From an uncultured Rhizobiaceae group bacterium (GTDB lineage: Bacteria > Pseudomonadota > Alphaproteobacteria > Rhizobiales > Rhizobiaceae): a stretch of DNA of 17,483 nt. The notes under the pieces are model-generated. The model saw nothing but the letters and a program-made list of their open reading frames with translations. It made no database searches and was not told the DNA's origin. Position numbers and translations under genes: made by a program. The stretch lies in the NCBI GenBank assembly GCA_938009335.1, contig CALLHT010000247.1:1-17483 (forward strand), written 5' to 3'. Below, piece by piece: positions 1-6,302 of the stretch (position 1 is its first letter; every line of letters begins with the position of its first letter).

Positions 1-563
1 CCAAGCGGAAAGCGTAAATAGTCAACTTGCTCCTGCGTTGTTGCAAACAAAAAATAGCTTTGGTCGCGCGCATGGTCGCGCGGGCGGAAAAGTGCCCGAC
101 GTCCTGTTTCAGGATCAGCCAAATGCGAGCGGATGTAATGCCCGGTTGCAAGTGCCGCCGCACCCAGTTCTTTTGCAGTTGAGAGAAGGTCAGCAAACTT
201 TACTGTTTGGTTACAGGCAACACAGGGAATAGGCGTTTCGCCCGCAATGTAACTATCCATAAACGGATTAATAACCTGCTCGCGGAACTTGTCTTCATAA
301 TCGAGAACATAATGTGGAATACCAAGCGCTTCTGAAACGCGGCGTGCATCATGGATGTCCTGCCCCGCACAACACGCGCCCTTTCGGTGGATTGCTTCAC
401 CATGGTCATAAAGTTGTAACGTCATACCAACCACGTCATAGCCTTCGCGGGCCAGTAGGCCGGCAACAACGGATGAATCAACACCGCCTGACATTGCAAC
501 CACAATGCGCGTGTCTTTCGGATCGCCCGGAAGATCGAGCGAATTGAGTTTTGGGAATACCAT
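1..563 (-). CDS. mnmA: tRNA-specific 2-thiouridylase MnmA, N-terminal part (runs off the window)
   Basis: This enzyme adds sulfur to U34 of Lys, Glu and Gln tRNAs in the cytoplasm, using ATP and a persulfide relay. Only the first 187 residues are present. The ATP pyrophosphatase P-loop SGGVDSS lies at residues 25-31. The motif TPIPCVACN near residues 110-118 carries the expected nucleophilic cysteine (C117), and ATGHY lies near 139-143. The ATG at 563 is preceded by a GGAG ribosome binding site. The persulfide cysteine and C-terminal domains lie beyond the left edge. The gene reads in the same direction as the RlpA-like gene upstream, 80 bp away, so co-transcription is possible. Identification is firm from the motifs and colinearity with the family. 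Confidence 0.95.
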   Translation of the reverse strand, partial: MVFPKLNSLDLPGDPKDTRIVVAMSGGVDSSVVAGLLAREGYDVVGMTLQLYDHGEAIHRKGACCAGQDIHDARRVSEALGIPHYVLDYEDKFREQVINPFMDSYIAGETPIPCVACNQTVKFADLLSTAKELGAAALATGHYIRSHLADPETGRRALFRPRDHARDQSYFLFATTQEQVDYLRFPL

Positions 564-580
564 CGTTTTTCTCCAAACAT

Positions 581-599
581 GCACGGGTTAAGGCCGTGC
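581..599 (-). promoter_or_regulatory. Perfect hairpin in the mnmA leader
   Basis: GCACGG and CCGTGC form a 6-bp perfect inverted repeat around a 7-nt loop, just upstream of the mnmA ribosome binding site. Read on the gene strand the loop region includes TTAACC, which resembles a CtrA half site. There is no T-tract, so it is not a classical terminator. Its function is unknown; it may be a leader structure or chance. Confidence 0.3.
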
Positions 600-643
600 T
601 GATGAAATTTGAAAAACTCTATAATATGATGGAAGGCGTTTGG

Positions 644-997
644 CTACCCTACCCGCTCAATACAGACGGGAGTGTGGCCCCGGCGTAGATATCCAAGCTT
701 TGCAGCTGCCGCCTTGGAAAGATCAATCACACGGCCTTTGGTGAAGGGGCCACGATCGTTGATGCGCACGATGACACTCCGTCCGTTTTTACGGTTTGTC
801 ACTCTCACTTTCGTGCCAAACCTGAACTTACGATGCGCAGCCGTCATGGCATTGGGGTTCATGCGTTCGCCAGAAGCCGTTTTTGAAGTCAGCGCATACC
901 AAGACGCACTCCCGCATTGGCGTGCTGCCTCCGCTGGCATTGGCTGAACGAATGACAAGCCGAAAAGACCGGCGAAAATCCACAGTCTGATTTTCAT
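644..997 (-). CDS. Short RlpA-like double-psi beta-barrel secreted protein
   Basis: This 117-residue protein has a signal peptide (basic MKIR start, hydrophobic stretch, AEA-A cleavage region near residue 24). A single RlpA-type double-psi beta-barrel follows: GSASWYA, TASGERMN, the FGTKVRVTN strand, the IVRINDRGPF motif and VIDLSKAAAAKLG. RlpA proteins bind septal peptidoglycan and some are lytic transglycosylases. This one lacks the C-terminal SPOR domain of full RlpA, so septal targeting by denuded glycan is not evident. There is no obvious lipobox cysteine at the cleavage site, so it is probably soluble in the periplasm. The ATG at 997 has a good AAGGGG ribosome binding site. It is divergent from the dehydratase gene at 1096. 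Confidence 0.88.
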   Translation of the reverse strand: MKIRLWIFAGLFGLSFVQPMPAEAARQCGSASWYALTSKTASGERMNPNAMTAAHRKFRFGTKVRVTNRKNGRSVIVRINDRGPFTKGRVIDLSKAAAAKLGYLRRGHTPVCIERVG

Positions 998-1095
998 GAG
1001 AGCGCCCCTTTAAAGCATAATGCTTGACTCGACGATCATTTGTACGCCCAAATCGGCCATAACAAGACCACGCAAAACACATTGGATTACAGTTC

Positions 1096-1923
1096 GTGAC
1101 ACAGCTTGAAGACTGGATTGGCAAATCGCAAACACGGGAAGAGGTTATTAACGCACGACAAGCTGAGCTTCTAGCAGTTACGATGGGAATACCAGCTCCA
1201 GCCAATGGCGACACGCTTCCCGAGTGCTGGCACTGGGCCTGGTTTAACGATGCCTTGCCAGCGGCAGAACTTGGTCGTGATGGTCACCCAAAACGCGGCG
1301 GCTTCCTACCACCGGTTCCCCTGCCCCGCCGGATGTGGGCGGGGGGTAAACTAAATTTCGTTTCACCGATCATTGTTGGAAAAGAAATCAAAAAAATCTC
1401 GACCATTAAGGAAATAAAACATCGCACGGGGAATTCCGGTGAACTCTGTATCGTTTCCATTGGGCATCAATTGTTTGATGGCGAAACCCTTTGCATTGAT
1501 GAAGTTCAAAACCTGGTGTTTAGAGAAGATCCATCACCCGATGCCCCTGCACCCGCCCCCATCAAGCCACCGGCTGGTGCTGAACAGAGTATCGACCTTC
1601 ATCCTGATCCGGTTATGATGTTCCGCTATTCCGCCCTCACCTTCAACGGCCACCGTATTCATTATGACGTTGATTATGCTCGCGATGTTGAAGGCTATCC
1701 TGACTTGGTCTTCCACGCACCGCTCACTGCAACCGCGCTCTGTAATTTAGCTTCCGGTATACAGCCCGGGAAACCGATCCGTGAATTTGAGTACCGGGCG
1801 ACTGCCCCACTCTTTTGCAATGCTTCGGTTAAACTGAATGCGAAACAGGAAAACAACCACATCACGGTTTGGGCGGAAACACCATCCGGCGGTCAAGCCA
1901 TGATCGGCTCAGCGAAGAGTTAA
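1096..1923 (+). CDS. HTD2/MaoC-like (double hot-dog) acyl dehydratase
   Basis: This 275-residue cytoplasmic protein resembles the HTD2 / mesaconyl-CoA hydratase group (COG3777) of acyl-CoA or acyl-ACP hydratases. The N-terminal FAS1-like hot-dog half spans about residues 5-145 and includes LPPVPLPRRMWAGG and a long LVFRED strand. A Pro/Ala-rich linker (about 147-163) joins it to the second hot-dog half. That half carries the signature RYSALTFNGHRIHYD, in which N184 and H189 sit like the catalytic Asp/Asn-His pair of MaoC enzymes, followed by VEGYPDLVFHAPL. The start is GTG with no clear ribosome binding site, so the exact start is uncertain. No pathway partner lies beside it, so the substrate (mesaconyl-CoA, a beta-hydroxyacyl-CoA or an ACP ester) cannot be assigned. 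Confidence 0.8.
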   Translation: MTQLEDWIGKSQTREEVINARQAELLAVTMGIPAPANGDTLPECWHWAWFNDALPAAELGRDGHPKRGGFLPPVPLPRRMWAGGKLNFVSPIIVGKEIKKISTIKEIKHRTGNSGELCIVSIGHQLFDGETLCIDEVQNLVFREDPSPDAPAPAPIKPPAGAEQSIDLHPDPVMMFRYSALTFNGHRIHYDVDYARDVEGYPDLVFHAPLTATALCNLASGIQPGKPIREFEYRATAPLFCNASVKLNAKQENNHITVWAETPSGGQAMIGSAKS

Positions 1924-1951
1924 GAATTCTTACCTAATTGTAACCAAGGCC

Positions 1952-1966
1952 TTAGCTAAAATTTAA
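1952..1966. promoter_or_regulatory. Candidate CtrA box upstream of sciP
   Basis: TTAG-CTAAAAT-TTAA matches the CtrA full site TTAA-N7-TTAA at 7 of 8 positions. It lies 54 bp before the sciP start codon and after the stop of the dehydratase gene, inside a 97-bp intergenic gap. In Caulobacter CtrA activates sciP, so a site here is expected. It is a sequence match only. Confidence 0.55.
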
Positions 1967-2020
1967 GGTAAGTGGCGTAACTTAGTCCGGTAATTGGTCC
2001 GTTTTTTAGTAGTGAGTAGT

Positions 2021-2296
2021 ATGACCGATATGGTGAGACCTCGAGTAAAATATGTCATTGGCCCAGATGGTAGCCCGCTGACAGTATCTGATCTTCCTCC
2101 GACTTCAACGCGTCGTTGGGTGATCCGCCGTAAGGCAGAAGTAGTGGCTGCAGTGCGCGGTGGATTGCTTTCCCTTGATGAAGCATGTGAACGCTATACG
2201 TTGACTGTGGAAGAATTTCTTTCATGGCAGGCGTCTATTGACGAGCATGGTTTAGCAGGCCTTCGGACCACAAGAATTCAAGAATACCGCGCCTAA
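2021..2296 (+). CDS. sciP: CtrA inhibitor SciP (DUF1153)
   Basis: SciP is a small helix-turn-helix protein that binds CtrA or CtrA-dependent promoters and blocks transcription activation in G1 cells of alphaproteobacteria. The protein is 91 residues from the ATG at 2021 and carries the conserved family core: RPRVKYVIGPDGSPLT, then RRWVIRRKAEVVAAV, then SLDEACERYTLTVEEF and a helix ending in GLAGLRTTRIQEYR. A TTG at 1994 would add 9 residues that the family does not have, so the ATG was chosen although its ribosome binding site is weak. A CtrA-type box lies upstream and a possible terminator downstream, suggesting a single-gene unit. This family is nearly invariant and the call is secure. Confidence 0.93.
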   Translation: MTDMVRPRVKYVIGPDGSPLTVSDLPPTSTRRWVIRRKAEVVAAVRGGLLSLDEACERYTLTVEEFLSWQASIDEHGLAGLRTTRIQEYRA

Positions 2297-2330
2297 TAAA
2301 GAGCAGCGGATTTATATGAGAGCACACGCT

Positions 2331-2361
2331 GGGGGCGGCTTCCTTCGAGGCCGTCCTCTTT
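2331..2361 (+). terminator. Possible rho-independent terminator of sciP
   Basis: A 9-bp stem (arms 2331-2339 and 2350-2358, two G-U pairs) with a 10-nt loop is followed by a short TTT run and T-rich sequence. The T-tract is weak, so this is moderate evidence. It lies between the convergent sciP and PqiA-like genes. Confidence 0.45.
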
Positions 2362-2387
2362 AGTTTGTCCAAAAAAGCTTTGTAAGA

Positions 2388-2819
2388 TTACCGGCTTTGC
2401 TTCAATCCAACTGAAGCCATAGTGACGGTGACTGCTGAGATCGCAAAGAACCATAATCCCGGCTGCGTGAACGCATTGGCGAGGCCACTTGTCTTTGCTG
2501 CAAAAATGACAATCGCAACCAATAAAACATCCATCATGGACCACTTAGCCAGCGCCGTCGCCCAAGCGGCTGCTGGCCCCCCTTTGAAAACAGCCTGAAA
2601 CACTGTGGCCAGTTTGGCGAGCGGAAAAAGAATTGAGAACGCCAGCACGACAATCGCCAACAGAATTTCATTATCAATCCACAGGTCCGAGATGATCCCG
2701 AGCAATGATGGGGTCTCTGAAAATACCCACAGCTTCTCGAATTTCATCAACGGCAATGAAATGCCAAGGCCAAACGAAATAGCTGATGCTAAAAGGAGGA
2801 ATGGTCTTATCTTTTTCAT
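2388..2819 (-). CDS. PqiA-like (paraquat-inducible protein A family) membrane protein
   Basis: This 143-residue protein is almost wholly hydrophobic, with about four transmembrane segments: near residues 5-22, 42-62, 80-102 and 115-137. The layout (short basic N-terminus MKKIRP, SLPLMKFEKLW loop, ILFPLAKL, WSMMDVLLVAIVI) matches one PqiA domain. PqiA proteins work with MCE proteins such as PqiB in lipid transport across the envelope, but no MCE partner is present here, so the role is open. The start at 2819 was chosen over the ATG at 2852, which would add 11 residues; a GGGGA lies ahead of the chosen codon. It is divergent from the dehydrogenase gene at 2940. Confidence 0.75.
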   Translation of the reverse strand: MKKIRPFLLLASAISFGLGISLPLMKFEKLWVFSETPSLLGIISDLWIDNEILLAIVVLAFSILFPLAKLATVFQAVFKGGPAAAWATALAKWSMMDVLLVAIVIFAAKTSGLANAFTQPGLWFFAISAVTVTMASVGLKQSR

Positions 2820-2939
2820 GGGGTCCCCGAAAATCACTTGCCTTTCATACATCGTTCGAGGAGCCTAGTTCAAGATTGAGTCTTTTATTCATGACTTTTT
2901 TAGTATAGTTTAAAAACTCCATCCATCGGAGATTGAACC

Positions 2940-3692
2940 ATGAACCAAAGTATCAGTGGCGAAAAACCAGCTGTGGTTGTAACGGGTGCCAGTCGCGGCA
3001 TAGGCCATGCGATCGTAAAACACTTTTACGATCAAGGCTGGGATGTAATCACCATGGCACGTACTCCATTTTCGACGGTATGCCCTTGGGCAGAAGGTAT
3101 TGTGAAACATGTGACGGTGGATTTATCCGACAACACATCAATTGCAGATGCAATACAAAGCTTGTTTGGCCTGCTCGGTGACAATGGTTTGCAAGCCTTG
3201 ATCAACAATGCGGGCATTTCGCCCAAAAAGTCAGATGGCTCACGAATGGCCGCTTGCGAAACAGATGTTGAAACATTCCTTGCCGTGCAACAAGTCAACC
3301 TGGTTGCCCCGCTCGTGTTGAGCCAAACTCTGTTGCCACGGCTCCAACAGGTAAAAGGTTCGATCGTAAATGTCTCGTCGATTGCAGCATCACGAACCCA
3401 TCCATTTGCCGGTGCAGCTTATGCTGTTTCAAAAGCAGCACTGACCACCCTCACCCGCGAGTTAGCACATGAATTGGCGGAAACGGGCGTGCGTGTGAAC
3501 TCGATTGCACCGGGAGAAATCGAGACATCAATCCTTTCCCCGGGGACAGCGGAAGTGGTTCAATCAGATGTGCCAATGAAGCGCTTGGGAAGCCCAAAAG
3601 AAGTTGCAGAAGTCGTCTATTTTCTGGCAAGCTCCCAATCATCATACGTTACGGGATCGGAAATTCCGATCAATGGCGGCCAGCACATTTAG
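2940..3692 (+). CDS. Short-chain dehydrogenase/reductase (classical SDR)
   Basis: This is a 250-residue NAD(P)H-dependent oxidoreductase of the classical SDR family. The Rossmann cofactor motif TGASRGIG is at residues 15-22, NNAG at 89-92, the catalytic Ser in NVSSIAA (146-147), and the YxxxK pair is Y161/K165. The C-terminal VTGSEIPINGGQHI is typical of FabG-like enzymes. The ATG at 2940 has a GGAG site 8 nt upstream. The arginine at 41 (ARTPF) after the second strand hints at NADP preference. The substrate cannot be told from the sequence. The plus-strand aminotransferase gene follows after 280 bp and may belong to the same pathway, which is inference only. Confidence 0.9.
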   Translation: MNQSISGEKPAVVVTGASRGIGHAIVKHFYDQGWDVITMARTPFSTVCPWAEGIVKHVTVDLSDNTSIADAIQSLFGLLGDNGLQALINNAGISPKKSDGSRMAACETDVETFLAVQQVNLVAPLVLSQTLLPRLQQVKGSIVNVSSIAASRTHPFAGAAYAVSKAALTTLTRELAHELAETGVRVNSIAPGEIETSILSPGTAEVVQSDVPMKRLGSPKEVAEVVYFLASSQSSYVTGSEIPINGGQHI

Positions 3693-3723
3693 GCTTCGGA
3701 CGCATAAACAGGATTAAAATGGT

Positions 3724-3957
3724 ATGAGCAAATTTGATCGTATAACAGAAGCAAATCTGCCGCTAACCGTCTGGTTTGCAAAGGTTTGCGACGCCTTATA
3801 TGGGCAAATTAGCCATATCCGAAGGACGCTTGAACTTGCTTTGAAACCTCGCGTCAAAGGCTTTAACCGGGACAATGGCCCCGCTTTTCAGCCTATTCCT
3901 AATCTTTCTTCGCAATTTCAACGCCATTTTGACCCTGTTTATGGGTCTGAAACCTAG
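3724..3957 (+). CDS. Doubtful 77-codon open reading frame
   Basis: This frame fills most of the 280-bp gap between the dehydrogenase and the aminotransferase. It starts 31 bp after one gene and stops 15 bp before the next. An AGGA lies upstream of its ATG at a rather long distance. The product has no recognisable motif, signal peptide or membrane segment, and uses several codons that look rare here (ATA, AGG, CTA). It is equally likely to be chance open sequence in a promoter region. Confidence 0.18.
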   Translation: MSKFDRITEANLPLTVWFAKVCDALYGQISHIRRTLELALKPRVKGFNRDNGPAFQPIPNLSSQFQRHFDPVYGSET

Positions 3958-3962
3958 GGTCA
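3930..3962. repeat. Inverted and direct repeats of GGGTC before the aminotransferase gene
   Basis: TGACCC (3930-3935) is followed by GGGTCT (3943-3948) and GGGTCA (3957-3962). The first and third copies form a perfect 6-bp inverted repeat, and the second and third form a direct repeat with a 14-bp period. The set ends 10 bp before the start codon at 3973 and reaches the ribosome binding site AGGAC. It could be an operator or an mRNA hairpin. Confidence 0.4.
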
Positions 3963-3972
3963 GGACATCCAC

Positions 3973-5346
3973 ATGAACCACATGCCAAATTCTCCCGAAG
4001 CGCGGGACATAGCTTATCATTTTCATTCCTATACGAATGCGATTGCTCATGCCGAGATTGGCCCCATGATCATAGAAAAGGGCGATGGAATATACGTCTT
4101 TGACAATCAGGGTACGAAATATATCGAAGCCATGGCAGGGCTTTGGAGTGCTGCTTTGGGCTTTAGTGAGGAACGTCTGATCAAGGCAGCAACAGATCAA
4201 ATGCGTGATTTGCCCTTCTATCATAACTTCACGCACAAATCGCACACAAAGGCGATTGACCTTGCTGAAAAACTTGTCAGCATGGCGCCCGTTCCAATGA
4301 GCAAAGTGTTTTTCACAAACTCAGGGTCTGAAGCAAACGACACCGTCTTGAAGATGATCTGGTATCGCTCCAATGCCCTGGGCCTGCCTGAAAAGAAAAA
4401 GATCATCAGCCGCATACGCGGTTACCATGGGGTGACACTGGCTTCAGGAAGTTTGACCGGATTACCTTACAATCACAAATCTTTCGACATGCCGATTGAT
4501 CGCATTCTCCATACAACCTGCCCGCACTACTGGCGCGAAGGCGAAGACGGAGAAAGCGAAGAAGCGTTTGCAACCCGATGTGCCAATGATCTCGAAGCCA
4601 TGATTTTGGAAGAAGGCCCGGAAACGGTCGCCGCATTTATTGCTGAACCGGTTATGGGCGCAGGTGGTGTCGTTGTCCCGCCAAAAACTTATTGGGATAA
4701 AATTCAGGCAGTTTTGGAAAAGTATGACGTATTGCTGATTGCCGATGAAGTGATCTGTGGTTTTGGCCGGACCGGAAATATGTTCGGCACAGAAACGTTT
4801 GGCATGAAACCAGATGTCATGGTGATGTCAAAGCAGATCACGTCGAGTTATGCACCCTTCTCAGCAATCATGATCAACGATCGATTCTACGAGCCCATTG
4901 CTGAGGAAAGCGGTAAGATTGGGGTACTTGGGCATGGCTACACCGGCGCAGGTCATCCGGTCGGCGCCGCTGTTGCTTTGGAAAACATCGCAATCATTGA
5001 AGAGCGTGATCTAGTTCAGAAAACCCGCGAGAACAGCGAACAGTTCTTGAAAGGCCTGCATTCGTTTACAAATCATCCGAATGTGGGTGAAGTTCGAGGT
5101 GTCGGCATGATTGCCGGGCTGGAACTGGTAACAGACAAAACAGCAAAAATTGCTGGCGATATGCCTGGCCAAATGGGATTGGCCGCCAACAAAGCTTTGT
5201 TGGAAGAAGGCGTCATTATCAGAAACATCATGGATACGGTTGCCTTCTGCCCGCCACTGATTATCGAAAGTGCACAAGTTACAGACCTGCTCAATGGTAT
5301 TGAAGCCATGCTTGGAAAAATCGAAAAGGCTTTTCCGGCAGCGTAA
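3973..5346 (+). CDS. Class III PLP-dependent aminotransferase (omega-transaminase type)
   Basis: This 457-residue cytoplasmic enzyme is a fold type I, class III aminotransferase. It would move an amino group from a terminal amine or omega-amino acid to a keto acid such as pyruvate. Visible features are GLWSAALG (57-64) with the tryptophan typical of omega-transaminases, FFTNSGSEANDT (113-124) for the cofactor phosphate, GYHGVT (150-155), AEPVMGAGG (224-232), IADEVICGFGRTG (256-268) with D258 contacting the pyridine nitrogen, and the PLP lysine K287 in MSKQITSSYAP. The GHGYTGAGHP segment closes the other subunit's site. The start has an AGGAC site; ATG at 3982 is an alternative. Substrate candidates are taurine, beta-alanine, putrescine-like amines or GABA. 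A terminator follows. Confidence 0.92.
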   Translation: MNHMPNSPEARDIAYHFHSYTNAIAHAEIGPMIIEKGDGIYVFDNQGTKYIEAMAGLWSAALGFSEERLIKAATDQMRDLPFYHNFTHKSHTKAIDLAEKLVSMAPVPMSKVFFTNSGSEANDTVLKMIWYRSNALGLPEKKKIISRIRGYHGVTLASGSLTGLPYNHKSFDMPIDRILHTTCPHYWREGEDGESEEAFATRCANDLEAMILEEGPETVAAFIAEPVMGAGGVVVPPKTYWDKIQAVLEKYDVLLIADEVICGFGRTGNMFGTETFGMKPDVMVMSKQITSSYAPFSAIMINDRFYEPIAEESGKIGVLGHGYTGAGHPVGAAVALENIAIIEERDLVQKTRENSEQFLKGLHSFTNHPNVGEVRGVGMIAGLELVTDKTAKIAGDMPGQMGLAANKALLEEGVIIRNIMDTVAFCPPLIIESAQVTDLLNGIEAMLGKIEKAFPAA

Positions 5347-5373
5347 AACCTTCCGATTGACATGTTCCAAAAC

Positions 5374-5404
5374 AAAAGGCCCGGAGCAATGCTCCGGGCC
5401 TTTT
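5374..5404. terminator. Bidirectional rho-independent terminator
   Basis: A perfect 10-bp GC-rich stem (arms 5378-5387 and 5391-5400) with a 3-nt loop is flanked by AAAA on one side and TTTT on the other. It sits between the convergent aminotransferase and fliJ genes and can end transcripts from both. Confidence 0.93.
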
Positions 5405-5430
5405 ATATCTGTCGTAAGCCTAGCTAAAGA

Positions 5431-5826
5431 TTAGCCGATCATCATAGCTCTGTTTTCGGCAAGATCGTCGCTGGATGTGTCTATCTCACCTGTGCCGCCA
5501 TCGCGTTGCTCTAACTTCTGAGCCTTTTTCAAATCTTCTTCCGCATCCTCAAGAGCAGCAACCGCATTGACGCGTTTGTCTTTCAACTCATCAATGGAAA
5601 CTTGCAGATTGTCTTGGCGTTGACGCGCAGCTTTAGCAAAGGTTGGGTATGCAAAATGCGTTGGATCTGTAATCCCCGCTTTTTCTTCCTCAATCTGAAC
5701 CTGAGCTTGAAGATCACCGAACATTTTTTCAAATTCCGAGATCATCATGTCGATCTGTGTCAGCTGGCGGGTTTTATCCTCCACCTGAAAATGCTTCAAA
5801 CGAAGCAGGTTGTCGCGCGATTTCAT
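5431..5826 (-). CDS. fliJ: FliJ-like flagellar export chaperone
   Basis: This 131-residue protein is predicted to be nearly all alpha-helical coiled coil, with the family opening MKSRDNLLRLKHFQVEDKTRQL, then long charged heptads to about residue 110 and a disordered tail. FliJ couples the FliI ATPase to the flagellar export gate. The ATG at 5826 has a strong AGGAG site, and an upstream ATG at 5895 would add 23 residues of non-helical sequence, so 5826 is preferred. The gene is divergent from ctrA, which is its common place in the Hyphomicrobiales. The usual partner fliI is not beside it. FliJ is a low-complexity helical family, so the call rests on helix pattern plus context. Confidence 0.75.
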   Translation of the reverse strand: MKSRDNLLRLKHFQVEDKTRQLTQIDMMISEFEKMFGDLQAQVQIEEEKAGITDPTHFAYPTFAKAARQRQDNLQVSIDELKDKRVNAVAALEDAEEDLKKAQKLEQRDGGTGEIDTSSDDLAENRAMMIG

Positions 5827-5968
5827 ACTCAATACTCCTGTGAACCGCAAACAGGGCCGATAGACCCCAAATACTATGTACTCTTTACCCGTCAAAACGG
5901 ACTAGAAAAGCAAACTCTCACCCCCTGGCCCTCATAATCCGAATGATTACCGAAATTTTACGCTTCCG

Positions 5969-5983
5969 TTAATCTTTCGTTTA
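5969..5983. promoter_or_regulatory. Candidate CtrA box, fliJ-proximal
   Basis: TTAA-TCTTTCG-TTTA matches TTAA-N7-TTAA at 7 of 8 positions. It lies about 145 bp upstream of fliJ and about 320 bp upstream of ctrA, so it could serve either gene. Confidence 0.5.
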
Positions 5984-6012
5984 CTCGACTTCTTAATTAT
6001 AGGGACAGATTG

Positions 6013-6027
6013 TTAAGGCTGGGTAAA
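6013..6027. promoter_or_regulatory. Candidate CtrA box in the ctrA control region
   Basis: TTAA-GGCTGGG-TAAA matches at 7 of 8 positions. A weaker overlapping-spacing site, TAAG-CCAATCC-TTAA (6 of 8), follows at 6035-6049, so the two could bind CtrA together. Confidence 0.45.
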
Positions 6028-6064
6028 CCCAAGGTAAGCCAATCCTTAACAGTTCGGGACAGGT

Positions 6065-6069
6065 GATTC
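6065..6069. promoter_or_regulatory. GANTC (CcrM-type) site in the ctrA control region
   Basis: GATTC is the only GANTC within the 476-bp ctrA leader. In Caulobacter a GANTC site in ctrA promoter P1 makes transcription depend on replication-fork passage. A single 4-base-specific site is weak alone; the location makes it notable. Confidence 0.45.
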
Positions 6070-6181
6070 GCAAAAAATGGCAATGTTTCACTTGTGACTT
6101 CGCTAGGTAAATCACAGAAAACGTTGAAAAACAGAGATTTAGATACGTTTTTTTATTCAATTTAGTGGGTTGCACCCGAGA

Positions 6182-6234
6182 ATTACAATTTGTTAACCAT
6201 TATGTATCAGCATCGTGGTTATAAACTGTTAACC
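6182..6234 (+). promoter_or_regulatory. Pair of TTAACC-type CtrA sites near ctrA
   Basis: TTAACCAT (6193-6200) and TTAACCAA (6229-6236) are consensus-like CtrA half sites. With their left arms (ATTA at 6182, GTTA at 6218) each scores 6 of 8 as a full site. Their centres are 36 bp apart and they lie 70-120 bp before the ctrA start, a fitting place for autoregulation. Confidence 0.5.
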
Positions 6235-6302
6235 AAGCAGGCTCCTGGTCGAACGAGGCAACCTGGAACCAATATGCTGAGAAAGGCTAAAAGGGGATAA
6301 AG

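Larger units (their letters stand above)
5827..6302 (+). promoter_or_regulatory. ctrA control region (476 bp, non-coding)
   Basis: This is the longest gene-free stretch of the window and is AT-rich. It separates fliJ from ctrA and holds no supported gene on either strand. It contains two 7-of-8 CtrA-type boxes (5969-5983 and 6013-6027), weaker ones at 6035-6049, 6182-6196 and 6218-6232, and a GATTC methylation-type site at 6065-6069. The ctrA ribosome binding site (AAAGGGGATAAAG) ends it. Autoregulation by CtrA and control by CcrM methylation of GANTC are known for Caulobacter ctrA; their action here is inferred. Confidence 0.75.

Noticed and set aside
3796..4245. A 149-codon open frame on the minus strand
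   Set aside because: It lies across the start of the aminotransferase gene in antisense, with no recognisable domain; the plus-strand gene is certain.
5993..6175. A 60-codon minus-strand frame inside the ctrA control region
   Set aside because: No ribosome binding site, no motif, and the region is AT-rich with CtrA sites; better read as regulatory DNA.
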